From Pacificispira spongiicola (lineage in GTDB: Bacteria > Pseudomonadota > Alphaproteobacteria > UBA8366 > Aestuariispiraceae): a DNA stretch of 64,000 nt. The notes under the pieces are model-generated. The model saw only the letters and a list, made by a program, of their open reading frames with translations, had not been told where the DNA came from and ran no database searches. Positions 49,791-59,235 of this stretch are shown here, in pieces (position 1 is the stretch's first letter; the number at the start of each line of letters is the position of its first letter). The stretch spans positions 124,001 through 188,000 of the forward strand of contig NZ_JABBNT010000002.1 of NCBI RefSeq assembly GCF_012926505.1. Reading direction: 5' to 3'. Both the position numbers and the translations under genes were made by a program.

Positions 49791-50951
49791 TTACTCGGCC
49801 GCCAGAACGATACGCTCTCCGGCGCGCGCCCGTGCTTCCGCATCAATGTCGAAAACGTCGTCCAATGTTTCGATACGCCGCGGCGCGACGGCGGACAAAG
49901 TCTCTTCGACAAGTCCGGCAATCGCGCCGAAAGAAATCTTTCCGGCCAGGAACGCCGCCACGGCCACCTCATTCGCCGCGTTCAGTACAGGTGGCGCGTG
50001 CGGCCCGGCTTTCAAGGCGTCCCGCGCCAATGTAAGCGACGGAAAACGGTCCTCGTCGGGCGTCTCGAAATCAAGGCGCGACAAGGTCGAAAAGTCCAAT
50101 CGCGCCGACGGGCTTTCCATCCGCCCCGGCCAAGCCAGCGTGTTCGCGATCGGCGTGCGCATATCCGGCGCGCCGAGCTGCGCCAGAACGGAGCCGTCCG
50201 CATATTCCACCATCGAATGGATAACCGATTGCGGATGCACGACAATTTCAATCATGTCTTCCGGCATATCGAACAGATACCGAGCCTCGATAAGCTCCAG
50301 CCCCTTGTTCATCATGCTGGCGGAATCGACCGATATCTTCGCCCCCATGCTCCAATTCGGATGTGCCACCGCCTGAGCCGGTGTCGCCGCCGTCATGGCC
50401 TCGCGCGTCCAGGTTCGGAAAGGCCCGCCCGATGCCGTCAGGATCAGGCGCGTTATCCGGTCGCGATTCCGGTCTTCGAAAACCTGAAAGATCGCATTGT
50501 GTTCGGAATCGACCGGCAAGAACCGCGCGCCGTGCCGGGCAATCTCCTCCACCATCAACTGACCGGCGGAGACGAGGCATTCCTTGTTGGCGAAAGCGAC
50601 CATTGTCCCGGTTCGGATCGCCGCCAGCGTCGGGCGCAGTCCGACCGCGCCGACGATGGCCGCCATGACGTAATCCGACGGGCGTGCGGCGACTTCCTCC
50701 AACGCATCGGGCCCCGCCATCGCTTCACAATCGGTACCTGAGAGCGACGCCTTCAAGCTGTCGTAAAGCGCCGGATCGGCGATAGCGGCGGCCTTCGCAC
50801 CGAATTCACGGGCGGCTCGCGCCAAGAGATCGACATTTCTATGCGCGGTAAGGCCGATTACGTCGAAATCGTCCCGGTTGCGGCGGATAAGATCGAGTGT
50901 GTTTTGGCCGACCGATCCCGTCGCGCCAAGAATCGTGACACGGCGCGTCAT
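49791..50951 (-). CDS. dxr: 1-deoxy-D-xylulose-5-phosphate reductoisomerase
   Basis: Second step of the MEP pathway to isoprenoids, making 2-C-methyl-erythritol 4-phosphate with NADPH; target of fosmidomycin. The 386-residue protein has the nucleotide motif GATGSVGQNTLD, the metal and substrate sites in LPVDSEHNAIFQ and SGGPFR, and the helical C-terminus. ATG 50951 overlaps the cdsA stop by 4 bases; a longer open frame upstream lies within cdsA. It supplies precursors used by uppS two genes upstream. Confidence 0.95.
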   Translation of the reverse strand: MTRRVTILGATGSVGQNTLDLIRRNRDDFDVIGLTAHRNVDLLARAAREFGAKAAAIADPALYDSLKASLSGTDCEAMAGPDALEEVAARPSDYVMAAIVGAVGLRPTLAAIRTGTMVAFANKECLVSAGQLMVEEIARHGARFLPVDSEHNAIFQVFEDRNRDRITRLILTASGGPFRTWTREAMTAATPAQAVAHPNWSMGAKISVDSASMMNKGLELIEARYLFDMPEDMIEIVVHPQSVIHSMVEYADGSVLAQLGAPDMRTPIANTLAWPGRMESPSARLDFSTLSRLDFETPDEDRFPSLTLARDALKAGPHAPPVLNAANEVAVAAFLAGKISFGAIAGLVEETLSAVAPRRIETLDDVFDIDAEARARAGERIVLAAE

Positions 50952-51820
50952 ACGCCGAACTCCTGCAACAAAAGCCACGGACCCAGCCCCATCAGGGACG
51001 CCCCGAGAAACCCGTCGAACCGGTCGAGCAATCCGCCGTGCCCCGGTATTAGATGGCTGGAGTCTTTTTTTCCGGCCCGACGCTTCAGCCAGGATTCGAC
51101 CAGATCGCCGATCTGGGCGCAAATCGACAGGCCCGCGAGGACCGGCAACAGCGGCAAGAGACCCGGCGCGTCGAGTTCGTTGCGCAACAGCCACGCCGTC
51201 AACGCGCCCAGGATAACGGCGCTGACGACACCGCCGATCGCGCCGGACCATGTCTTGTTCGGACTGATCCTGGGCGCGAGCTTCGGTCCACCGAGACGAC
51301 GGCCCGTGAAATAGGCGCCGATATCCGTCCCGATGACTGCCGGCACCAGCAGGATCAACGGCGGCACGTGGTACAGATCCGACCGCAGTTCGGACAGCAC
51401 GATGACAAGACACCCGCCACAAACAGACGCCGTTGCCACAATTCCCCAGGGAAAGGCCTTCTTCGCACTGGCCGCGCTCCACGCGATCAACAGGCAGGCG
51501 CCGATCAACAACAGGGACAGCCAAACCGGCCCCCCGCCTCCGACGCCGCCGAAATCCGGCAGCGCGGGCATGAGGATAAGAAGGGAAAGCACCGACGTCG
51601 CGATGGCGATGGCGCGCCGCCAGATACCGACGGCCTTCGTGAGGTTCAACGCCTCCCAAACCATCCCACCGGCCAGCAGTGCGACGAAGGCGGTAAAGAA
51701 GGAACCACCGATATACAGTTCCACCGCCGCGATCAGAATCATGACAGCGCCGGAAACGGCGCGAACCTTCAGGTCCGTCGGCAAGGTTTGCTGAGACGTT
51801 TTTGATGCGCCGCCGGTCAC
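50948..51820 (-). CDS. cdsA: Phosphatidate cytidylyltransferase
   Basis: Makes CDP-diacylglycerol from phosphatidate and CTP, the branch point of phospholipid synthesis. The 290-residue membrane protein has about eight helices, and the family signature K-R-x3-D-F-Gly region appears as KRRAGKKDSSHLIPGHGGLLDRFD near residue 245-268. It starts with GTG inside the uppS stop (GTGA) and overlaps dxr at the other end, so translation is coupled through three genes. Confidence 0.93.
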   Translation of the reverse strand: MTGGASKTSQQTLPTDLKVRAVSGAVMILIAAVELYIGGSFFTAFVALLAGGMVWEALNLTKAVGIWRRAIAIATSVLSLLILMPALPDFGGVGGGGPVWLSLLLIGACLLIAWSAASAKKAFPWGIVATASVCGGCLVIVLSELRSDLYHVPPLILLVPAVIGTDIGAYFTGRRLGGPKLAPRISPNKTWSGAIGGVVSAVILGALTAWLLRNELDAPGLLPLLPVLAGLSICAQIGDLVESWLKRRAGKKDSSHLIPGHGGLLDRFDGFLGASLMGLGPWLLLQEFGV

Positions 51821-52560
51821 GCGTAGCTCACCGTCGCGCCGAAACGGCGGTCGCGGCGCTGATATTCAGCGACCGCGTCCAAAAACGCCTGTTCGTCGAA
51901 ATCCGGCCACAGGACATCCGTGAAGACGAATTCAGTATACGCGCACTGCCATAGCAGGAAGTTGCTGATCCGTTTTTCCCCACTGGTGCGGATCAACAGG
52001 TCGGGGTCGGGCAAGCCTGCCGACCACAGGTTATTTTCAAATAGGCTTTCGTCGATATCCGCCGGGTTCACGTCGCCACGGCGCGCCTGTTCCGCCAAGC
52101 GGCGCGCGGCTTCGACAATTTCCGCCCGACCGCCATACGACAAGGCGAGTGTGAGTGCCAGGCCGTCATTCCCCGCCGTCAAACGTTCCGCATCCTCGAC
52201 CAAACGCTGGATATCGTCTGCAAGACGGTCGCGTTCACCGATCACCCGGAACCGGACATTCTTGGAGTGCAGATCGGCGATCTCGGACTTCAGGTACCGG
52301 CGCAGCAACCCCATCAGGTCACTGACTTCCTCTTCCGGCCGCCGCCAGTTTTCGGACGAGAAACTGAACAGGGTCAGGTAGGACACGCCCAGCTTGCCGG
52401 CGGCCTCAATCGTGCGCCGCACGGCCTCCGCACCTTCGCGGTGGCCGGCAACGCGGCGTTTGCCGCGGTGTTCCGCCCAACGACCGTTTCCATCCATGAT
52501 AATGGCGACATGGACCGGGGGCGTCGGCGCTATATCCAGATGTTCCGTCATCTTGCCCAT
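51817..52560 (-). CDS. uppS: Isoprenyl transferase (undecaprenyl diphosphate synthase)
   Basis: Extends farnesyl diphosphate to the C55 lipid carrier used for peptidoglycan and polysaccharides. The 247-residue cis-prenyltransferase begins with HVAIIMDGNGRWAEHRGKRR (catalytic Asp), then GVSYLTLFSFSSENWRR and the C-terminal RTSGEKRISNFLLWQ with FVFTDVLWPDF. ATG 52560 or 52551 may be used; neither has a strong ribosome site. It follows frr by 23 bases. Confidence 0.95.
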   Translation of the reverse strand: MGKMTEHLDIAPTPPVHVAIIMDGNGRWAEHRGKRRVAGHREGAEAVRRTIEAAGKLGVSYLTLFSFSSENWRRPEEEVSDLMGLLRRYLKSEIADLHSKNVRFRVIGERDRLADDIQRLVEDAERLTAGNDGLALTLALSYGGRAEIVEAARRLAEQARRGDVNPADIDESLFENNLWSAGLPDPDLLIRTSGEKRISNFLLWQCAYTEFVFTDVLWPDFDEQAFLDAVAEYQRRDRRFGATVSYA

Positions 52561-52583
52561 TTCGGAGTGGCGGAGCCGGTGGC

Positions 52584-53138
52584 TCAGACCTGCATGATAT
52601 CCTTTTCTTTGTCGGCAAGCGCCGCGTCGATCTTGGACACGAATTCGTCGGTCAGTTTCTGGATATCGTCCTGACCGCGATGCAGGTCGTCCTGATTGAT
52701 CTCGCCATCCTTTTCCTGCTTTTTCAGGTGATCGATGCCGTCGCGCCGAATATTCCGCACGGCGATGCGCGCCTGTTCAGCGTATTTCCCAGCCACTTTC
52801 GACAGTTCGGCGCGGCGTTCCTCGTTCAATTCCGGCAGCGGAATGCGCAGCACCGTGCCTTCCGTCATGGGGTTGAGACCCAGATCGGATTCGCGAATCG
52901 CCTTCTCGACGGATTTGACCATCGAATTGTCCCAAACCGTGACGGACAGCATGCGCGGTTCCGGCACGGCGATGCTCGCAACCTGGTTCAGCGGCATGGA
53001 CGCACCATAGGCGTCGACATGAATCGGGGTCAGCAAATCGGCGGAAGCGCGACCGGTGCGCAGCCCCTGAAATTCGGTAGCAAGCGCGTCGAGCGCGCCC
53101 TGCATGCGACGTTTGAGATCCTTGGTATTCGCAGACAT
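52584..53138 (-). CDS. frr: Ribosome recycling factor
   Basis: Splits post-termination ribosomes with EF-G. The 184-residue protein has the standard length and two-domain, tRNA-like shape, with [11 protein letters not shown] near 26, [12 protein letters not shown] and the C-terminal helix containing the RNIRRDG segment and [23 protein letters not shown]. It lies 112 bases after pyrH, a gap that holds a possible internal promoter, so frr and the envelope genes may also be transcribed separately from rpsB-tsf-pyrH. Confidence 0.96.
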   Translation of the reverse strand: MSANTKDLKRRMQGALDALATEFQGLRTGRASADLLTPIHVDAYGASMPLNQVASIAVPEPRMLSVTVWDNSMVKSVEKAIRESDLGLNPMTEGTVLRIPLPELNEERRAELSKVAGKYAEQARIAVRNIRRDGIDHLKKQEKDGEINQDDLHRGQDDIQKLTDEFVSKIDAALADKEKDIMQV

Positions 53139-53203
53139 CGTGGTTTTTTCCCAATTTTCTTATTTCGCGGGCCTTGTTGACCCGGATTTGATCCGGATGG
53201 AGT

Positions 53204-53231
53204 TGTATACGCTTTGCCCCGCCCGGTCCAA
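53204..53231 (-). promoter_or_regulatory. Candidate internal promoter before frr
   Basis: On the minus strand TTGGAC and TATACA are 16 bases apart, about 65 bases upstream of frr. A short hairpin (CCGGAT-TTG-ATCCGG at 53182-53196) lies in the would-be leader. The match is moderate. Confidence 0.35.
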
Positions 53232-53250
53232 TCGAACTCGCACCCGATCG

Positions 53251-53979
53251 TCAGTCTTCGACGATCGTAAACTTGCCGCGCCCCTGCACCACTTCCGCAA
53301 AAGCACCCGGATCGTAAAGCGAAAAGACCAGGATCGGAATGCCGCGGTCCCGGGACAGGGTGATCGCCGCCGCGTCCATGACCTGAAGGTTGTCCGTCAG
53401 GACCTGCTGATAGCTCAAACGGTCATAGCGTTTCGCATTCGGATCCTTCATCGGATCGGCGGTATAGACGCCGTCGACCTTCGTCGCCTTCAGCATCGCA
53501 TCGCAATCCATTTCCGATGCGCGCAGCGCCGCCGCCGTATCCGTGGTGAAGAACGGGTTCCCCGTCCCCGCCGCGAAGATGACGATGCGGCCCTTCTCCA
53601 TATGCCGCGTGGCGCGTCGGCGGATATAGGGTTCGCAGACCGTCGCCATCGGGATCGCCGATTGCACTCGGGTCGGGACGCCCTTCGCTTCCAGGGCCGA
53701 CTGCATGGCAAGCGCGTTCATGATCGTGGCCAACATGCCCATATAGTCGGCAGTGGTCCGTTCCATCCCCTTCGCCGCGCCGGACACGCCACGGAAGATA
53801 TTGCCGCCGCCGATGACGAGGCAGACCTCGCATCCCAGTTCCATCACCGACTTCACCTCGTCGGCGATGCGACCGACGACTTCCGGGTCCAGACCGAATT
53901 CCCGGTTACCCATCAGGGCCTCCCCGGAAATCTTCAACAGCACACGTTTGTACTTCAGTCCGGTTCCGTCGGCAGCCAT
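53251..53979 (-). CDS. pyrH: UMP kinase
   Basis: Phosphorylates UMP to UDP; bacterial PyrH is hexameric and regulated by GTP and UTP. The 242-residue protein has [10 protein letters not shown] at the start, [10 protein letters not shown] (phosphate loop), the [11 protein letters not shown] segment, [16 protein letters not shown] and [14 protein letters not shown] 53979 is chosen because GGAG lies six bases before it; ATG 53985 touches that site. It follows tsf after a strong terminator. Confidence 0.95.
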   Translation of the reverse strand: MAADGTGLKYKRVLLKISGEALMGNREFGLDPEVVGRIADEVKSVMELGCEVCLVIGGGNIFRGVSGAAKGMERTTADYMGMLATIMNALAMQSALEAKGVPTRVQSAIPMATVCEPYIRRRATRHMEKGRIVIFAAGTGNPFFTTDTAAALRASEMDCDAMLKATKVDGVYTADPMKDPNAKRYDRLSYQQVLTDNLQVMDAAAITLSRDRGIPILVFSLYDPGAFAEVVQGRGKFTIVED

Positions 53980-54085
53980 CGTCATCTCCTTTTTTGGGGC
54001 GGCTGCATTGTGCCGCCAGTCTGCGCCCCACGCAAAACAGAAAGTTGCCCGAAATCGCATGGGGAAGGATTCCTCCGGGCAAAGA

Positions 54086-54119
54086 AAAAGGGCCGCTCCC
54101 GGTCGGGAACGGCCCTTTT
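54086..54119. terminator. Strong Rho-independent terminator between tsf and pyrH
   Basis: A 10-bp stem (AAAAGGGCCG with CGGCCCTTTT) carries a second inner stem (TCCCG with CGGGA), giving a long hairpin followed on the minus strand by TTTTTCTTT. It lies 15 bases after the tsf stop. Read-through or a separate promoter must therefore supply pyrH. Confidence 0.88.
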
Positions 54120-54133
54120 CAAACCATCGGGTC

Positions 54134-55060
54134 TTAGCCCTTCATCGCCGCAGCGACTTCAGCGGCAAAGTCCTCTTCCTTCTTCTCGATGCCTTCACCG
54201 AGTTCGAAGCGGACGAAGCCGGTCAGGGAAACCGGGGCGCCGACATCGGCAGCCGCGTTTTCGACGACCTTCTTCACCTTGTTTTCGCCGTCAACGACGT
54301 AGACCTGCTCCAGCAGCACAACTTCTTCGTAGTACTTGCGGATGCGGCCTTCGACCATCTTTTCGATGATGTTGTCCGGCTTACCGGATTCACGGGCCTG
54401 TTCGATCAGAACGACGCGTTCGCGTTCCAGGTTGGAGGCATCGACGTCATCGACCGTCAGTGCTTCCGGACGGGCGGCGGCGACATGCATCGCAATCTGC
54501 TTGCCCAGGGCTTCCAGTTTCGCCTTGTCACCGGTCGATTCCAGCGCGACCAGCACACCGATCTTGCCCAGGCCCGGCGCCGTGGCGCTGTGGACATAGC
54601 CGGCGACCACACCGTCCGTGACGGACAGCGCGATGGAGCGGCGGAAGCTCATATTCTCGCCGATCGTCGCGATGTTGTGGGTCAGCTGTTCTTCGACCGT
54701 GCGGCCCGTTTCCGGATAGCCCGCGGCCAGCGTCTTGGCGGCGTCGCCGTCATTCGCCAGCGCGATTTTCGCCACTTCGCCGACGAAGCCCTGGAAGGTT
54801 TCGTTGCGCGCAACGAAGTCGGTTTCCGCATTGATTTCGACAACCGCGCCCTTCGTGCCCTCGGTCACGACCGCGACCAGACCGTCGGAAGCGACACGAC
54901 CGGCCTTCTTGGCCGCAGCCGCGAGGCCCTTCGTGCGCAGCCAGTCAACCGCGGCTTCCATATCGCCGGCGGTTTCGGCCAGTGCCTTTTTGCAGTCCAT
55001 CATGCCCGCGCCGGTTTGTTCGCGCAGATCCTTAACCATGCTCGCCGAAATCTGGCTCAT
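54134..55060 (-). CDS. tsf: Elongation factor Ts
   Basis: Nucleotide exchange factor of EF-Tu. The 308-residue protein has the N-terminal UBA-like domain with [16 protein letters not shown], then the [14 protein letters not shown] segment that contacts EF-Tu, and two core subdomains. The length is typical of alphaproteobacteria. It follows rpsB after a 220-base gap and ends at a strong terminator. This gap is longer than in many relatives; I see no gene in it. Confidence 0.96.
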   Translation of the reverse strand: MSQISASMVKDLREQTGAGMMDCKKALAETAGDMEAAVDWLRTKGLAAAAKKAGRVASDGLVAVVTEGTKGAVVEINAETDFVARNETFQGFVGEVAKIALANDGDAAKTLAAGYPETGRTVEEQLTHNIATIGENMSFRRSIALSVTDGVVAGYVHSATAPGLGKIGVLVALESTGDKAKLEALGKQIAMHVAAARPEALTVDDVDASNLERERVVLIEQARESGKPDNIIEKMVEGRIRKYYEEVVLLEQVYVVDGENKVKKVVENAAADVGAPVSLTGFVRFELGEGIEKKEEDFAAEVAAAMKG

Positions 55061-55280
55061 GGAACGGCTCCTCTCGTCTATCTGTTATCGCAATGCCGCC
55101 CGTTGGCCCGCACCGCGAATGAAAATCGGTTCGAATTCAGAAACGCCGCGACCGTCCCCAACCATCTGGGTCCCGGTGCGCGGGAAATCGGGGGCGGGCT
55201 TAAGCTCGGTCGGGTATGTGCCACGAGTCCATGACAAATGGACGACAGTGGCGAACCGATGCGCCGCCCCCTTATTCCAA

Positions 55281-56135
55281 TCAGGCGTTGGCCTGGGTTT
55301 CTTCGGCCGGAGCTTCCTCCGCCGGGGCTTCTTCAGAAGCGGCTTCCGCTGCCGGAGCAGCTTCTTCGGCCGGAGCCTCTTCCAGGGCCGGCTCCATGGC
55401 CGGTTCGGCGGATTCGCCGATATCGATGCCCGCACGGCCCATCGATTCCTGCAGGCCGCCCAGAACCGCACCGGAAACCAGGTCGCAATACAGGCTGATC
55501 GCGCGCATGGCGTCGTCGTTGCCCGGAATCGGGAAGGTCACGCCCGCCGGATCGGAGTTGGAATCGAGGATAGCGACAACCGGAATGTTCAGGTTGTTGG
55601 CTTCCTTGATCGCGTTCGCTTCCTTGTTGGTGTCGATAATGACGATCAGGTCCGGCAGGTTGGACATGTCCTTGATGCCGCCCAGGGCGCGGTCCAGCTT
55701 CTCGCGTTCGCGCTCCAGACCCAGGCGCTCGCGCTTGGTCAGGCCCTGCAGGTTGGCTTCGTCTTCGAACTGGGCTTCCAGCGTCTTCAGACGCTTGATC
55801 GAATTCGCGATGGTCTTCCAGTTGGTCAGCATGCCGCCGAGCCAGCGGTGGTTGACGTAGTACTGGCCGCATTTCAGCGCATATTCGGCGATGATCGACT
55901 GGGCCTGACGCTTCGTGCCGACGAACAGGATACGGCCGCCGGCGGCGCCGACGCGGGAAATTTCTTCCAGCGCGCGGGTCAGCATCGGAACGGTCTGTTC
56001 CAGGTCGATGATGTGAATGCCGTTGCGCTCGCCAAAGATGAACGGCTTCATCTTCGGGTTCCAGCGGCGGGTGGTGTGACCGAAATGAACGCCCGCTTCG
56101 AGCAGCTGACGCATGGTAAATGTCGGAACGGCCAT
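55281..56135 (-). CDS. rpsB: Small ribosomal subunit protein S2, with acidic tail
   Basis: Ribosomal protein of the small subunit that docks S1. The 284-residue protein starts [24 protein letters not shown] and has the central coiled coil and [15 protein letters not shown] segments. The last 45 residues are an extension made nearly only of Ala, Glu and Pro, absent from the E. coli protein (241 residues). Such acidic tails are common in alphaproteobacteria. The 5' gap of 173 bases holds a good promoter. Confidence 0.96.
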   Translation of the reverse strand: MAVPTFTMRQLLEAGVHFGHTTRRWNPKMKPFIFGERNGIHIIDLEQTVPMLTRALEEISRVGAAGGRILFVGTKRQAQSIIAEYALKCGQYYVNHRWLGGMLTNWKTIANSIKRLKTLEAQFEDEANLQGLTKRERLGLEREREKLDRALGGIKDMSNLPDLIVIIDTNKEANAIKEANNLNIPVVAILDSNSDPAGVTFPIPGNDDAMRAISLYCDLVSGAVLGGLQESMGRAGIDIGESAEPAMEPALEEAPAEEAAPAAEAASEEAPAEEAPAEETQANA

Positions 56136-56266
56136 AAAATGGCTCCTTTTCTTCTCCGGTTAATCCTCCACGAAGCCCTTGGTGAAGCCGGGTATCTCCC
56201 GGCACCGGACGGAACGTGCCATATGACGGCCGCATCCCGGAAAGCTCCGTGTGTGTCGTGGCGCGG

Positions 56267-56295
56267 CGTATATACCGCCAAACCGGGGATGGCAA
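56267..56295 (-). promoter_or_regulatory. Likely promoter of rpsB-tsf
   Basis: On the minus strand TTGCCA and TATACG are exactly 17 bases apart. The -10 box lies about 130 bases before the rpsB start, which leaves a leader long enough for the usual feedback control of rpsB by S2. The leader structure was not resolved. Confidence 0.55.
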
Positions 56296-56308
56296 GCCCT
56301 CGCTGCCG

Positions 56309-58162
56309 TTACACCGGCGGGTCGGTGTCGTCGCCCTGCTGCTGACGCCGCCACATTTCGAGATACAATCCCTCTTCCGCCAGCAGCGATTTGTGCGTGC
56401 CGCGTTCGACGATGCTCCCGTCGCGCATGACGATAATCTCGTCGGCATCCACCACGGTGGAAAGGCGGTGAGCGATCACCAAGGTCGTGCGGCCCGTGCT
56501 GACCTCTTTCAGGGAGGCCTGAATTTCGCGTTCCGTCGCCGTGTCCAGCGCCGACGTCGCTTCGTCGAACAGCATGATCCGCGGGGCCTTCAAGATCGCG
56601 CGGGCAATGGCGACCCGTTGCTTTTCCCCGCCGGACAGTTTCAGTCCCCGTTCGCCGACGACGGTGTCGTATCCGTCCGGCAGGGCCGTGATGAAATCAT
56701 GGATACGCGCCATTTCCGCCGCCCGCCGTATTTCTTCCGTCGATGCGTCCGGTCGGCCATAGGCGATGTTGTATTCGATCGTATCGTTGAACAGGACCGT
56801 ATCCTGCGGCACGATCCCGATCGCCGCGCGCACGCTTTTCTGCGTCAGGTCGCGCAGGTCGTGCCCATCGATCCGCACCGCGCCGTCCTGCGGGTCATAG
56901 AATCGGAACAACAGGCGGCTGATTGTGGATTTTCCGGCCCCGGACGGCCCGACGATGGCCAGCATCCGCCCCGGTTCGACGGTAAAGGAGACGTCTTTCA
57001 GGATCGGCCTGCGCGTATCGTAGCCGAAGAAGACGTGATCGAAGGTCAGCCGCCCTTCCGGCGCTTCAAGACGCACCGCGCCGGGACGGTCGGTGATTTC
57101 CTGCGGGATGTTCAGGAGGGTGAACATATCCTCCATATCCGTCAGGGCTTGTCGAATCTGCCGATAGACGAAGCCCAGAAAGTTCAGCGGCATGTAGAGC
57201 TGGATCAGATAGGTATTCACCAGGACGAAATCGCCGATGGTCATCCGGCCCGCCTGGACCCCGTCCGCCGCCAGGACCATCAAGGCGACCAGCCCTGCCG
57301 CGATGATCCCGCCCTGACCGATATTCACCATGGACAGGCTGGTCACGGATTTTACGGACGCATCCTCATACCGGCGCAGCGCCCAGTCATAGCGCCGTTC
57401 CTCATGCCCCTCGTTGCCGAAATATTTGACGGTTTCGTAGTTGATAAGGCTGTCGATTGCCCTGGTATTCGCGCGGCTGTCGCTTTCGTTCATATTGCGC
57501 CGGAATTTCAGACGCCATTCCGTCGCCGTCAGGGTGAAGGCGATATAAGCGATGATCGTGGCCAGTGTCACCAACGCGAAAGTGTAATCGAACAGCCCCC
57601 ACAGAATCCCGCAGACCATGACGATTTCGAACAGGGTCGGCAGGATATTGAAAAGTGTGAAGGACAGAAGAAAGTCGATCCCCTTCACGCCGCGTTCGAT
57701 CAACCGGTTCAAGCCGCCGGTCTGCCGCTCTAGGTGATACCGCAGGCTCAAGGCATGCAGATGGCGGAAGGTCTGTAACGCGACCGTTCGGATCGCGTGC
57801 TGCGCGACGCGGGCGAAAAAGGCTTCCCGCATCTGCTGAAACACGACGGACAACAACCGGACCAAGCCGTATCCGACCAGCAGGGCGACCGGAATACCCG
57901 CGATTCCCATGGCGGTCGGCAGGAAACTGCCCTCGCTTGCCGCCTTCCCGCTGAGCGCGTCCACCGCGTCGCGATAGAATAAGGGAATCGAAACGGTGCT
58001 CAGTTTCGCCAAGACGATACAGACCAGCGCCCCGATCACCCGGGCGCGGATAATGGGCATTCCCTTCGGCCATAGATAGGGAAGCAATGTGCGCAGCGGC
58101 GCCCGTCTGGCGGACCGGAAATTGTCGTCCACCGACGGGTCCTCGGCGGGAACAGACGACAT
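56309..58162 (-). CDS. Atm1/HMT1-type ABC exporter (half-transporter)
   Basis: Homodimeric membrane exporter of the mitochondrial Atm1 / ABCB6-7 type, which in bacteria exports glutathione-metal or glutathione-sulfur compounds. The 617-residue protein has six helices in about 40-330, the subfamily signature NYETVKYFGNE near 241, and a nucleotide-binding domain with Walker A GPSGAGKST (405-413), LSGGE (509-513) and Walker B IMLFDEATSALD (529-540). The final residues are Gln/Asp-rich. It lies upstream of rpsB in the same direction but is separated from it by the rpsB promoter. Its exact substrate is not known. Confidence 0.92.
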   Translation of the reverse strand: MSSVPAEDPSVDDNFRSARRAPLRTLLPYLWPKGMPIIRARVIGALVCIVLAKLSTVSIPLFYRDAVDALSGKAASEGSFLPTAMGIAGIPVALLVGYGLVRLLSVVFQQMREAFFARVAQHAIRTVALQTFRHLHALSLRYHLERQTGGLNRLIERGVKGIDFLLSFTLFNILPTLFEIVMVCGILWGLFDYTFALVTLATIIAYIAFTLTATEWRLKFRRNMNESDSRANTRAIDSLINYETVKYFGNEGHEERRYDWALRRYEDASVKSVTSLSMVNIGQGGIIAAGLVALMVLAADGVQAGRMTIGDFVLVNTYLIQLYMPLNFLGFVYRQIRQALTDMEDMFTLLNIPQEITDRPGAVRLEAPEGRLTFDHVFFGYDTRRPILKDVSFTVEPGRMLAIVGPSGAGKSTISRLLFRFYDPQDGAVRIDGHDLRDLTQKSVRAAIGIVPQDTVLFNDTIEYNIAYGRPDASTEEIRRAAEMARIHDFITALPDGYDTVVGERGLKLSGGEKQRVAIARAILKAPRIMLFDEATSALDTATEREIQASLKEVSTGRTTLVIAHRLSTVVDADEIIVMRDGSIVERGTHKSLLAEEGLYLEMWRRQQQGDDTDPPV

Positions 58163-58356
58163 GGTTAAAACGCTCCGACAAGAAACCGGCCGCAGAGTGG
58201 CACGATCCCCCCGGAAAGCAATTGCGAAAAAGGCGCTATCGGCAAAACGGCGTTTAAAGCCGTCAACCTATTGTCGCCGTTCGACGATTGCATTGCCGTA
58301 GCCGGGGCGATAGCCTGCGCAAACCCGAAAAAGTCGACTGGATCGAGGATTACGCA

Positions 58357-59205
58357 ATGGCGATAAGCACGCTTCTGGTGCATTTGGCTCCCGACCCCGA
58401 TTGCGAAACCCGGCTGAAAGCCGCGGCGAAACTCGCACAGGAAATGGGGGCGCATCTGGTGGCCCTTTACGTTGCGACGCCGGTCCACCTGCCGCCGGGT
58501 GCGGAAGGACGCGGCGCGTCCGCCGTGTTCCTGCAACAGGCTCGCGAGAAAGCCCGCGAGAAGGCCACAGCAATCGAAAAGCTGGTCAAGGATATCTGCG
58601 CGGATGCCGGAATCACTTACGACTGGGCCTATGGGGAAGCGGATCACCTCGACCATCTGCTGGAAGAAGTTCACCACGTCGATCTGACGATCCTCAATCA
58701 GGTCAGCTTCGACAGTTTCGAAGACCGGTTGATGTATCAACTACCGGAAAAACTGGTCATGGGTGCCGGTGGACCGGTCCTGATCCTGCCCAAGGGCATG
58801 ACGGAAATCGGGCTGAAGAAAATCGGGACGGTTCTGGTCGCCTGGACCTATTCCAAGGAAGCGATCCGCGCCATGCGCGACGCTCTGCCCTTCCTGCAGC
58901 AAGCCGACGCGGTGAAGCTATTCACCTGCGGCGCGCTGCCGAAATCCAAGAAGGACCGCGAAGCCGCGGCCGCCGCCGAACCGGTCGTCGAATATCTGAA
59001 GCGTCATGGCGTGAACGCGGACCACATCATCCATTCCATTTCCGGCCATGCCGGGGAGGAAATCCTGGATACCGCAGAAACGATCCATGCCGACCTGATC
59101 GTCATGGGGGCCTATGGCCACACATCCCTGTTGGACAAGCTGTTCGGGTCAGCCAGCCGCTACGTCATAGGACATACGTCGGTACCGGTACTAATGTCGC
59201 ACTGA
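58357..59205 (+). CDS. Tandem universal stress protein (UspA family)
   Basis: Cytoplasmic 282-residue protein with two Usp-like domains, about 1-150 and 155-282. The second holds the ATP-binding pattern in GAYGHTSLLDKLFGSASR, G-2x-G-9x-G-S. The first lacks a clear nucleotide motif and has a central Ala/Glu/Lys-rich helix. ATG 58357 has GAGG upstream. It is divergent from the ABC exporter and convergent, with 30 bases between stops, with the NhaD-type antiporter. It is not a recent copy of the Usp at 12.8 kb, since the two differ in most positions. Confidence 0.87.
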   Translation: MAISTLLVHLAPDPDCETRLKAAAKLAQEMGAHLVALYVATPVHLPPGAEGRGASAVFLQQAREKAREKATAIEKLVKDICADAGITYDWAYGEADHLDHLLEEVHHVDLTILNQVSFDSFEDRLMYQLPEKLVMGAGGPVLILPKGMTEIGLKKIGTVLVAWTYSKEAIRAMRDALPFLQQADAVKLFTCGALPKSKKDREAAAAAEPVVEYLKRHGVNADHIIHSISGHAGEEILDTAETIHADLIVMGAYGHTSLLDKLFGSASRYVIGHTSVPVLMSH

Positions 59206-59235
59206 CGCGCCGACGGGTAGCATCCTTACGGCGGT

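Noticed and set aside
55061-55280. Possible tRNA or small RNA in the tsf-rpsB gap (GGTTCGAATTC near 55134 looks like a T-arm)
   Set aside because: No matching acceptor stem, D-arm or anticodon arm could be folded around it.
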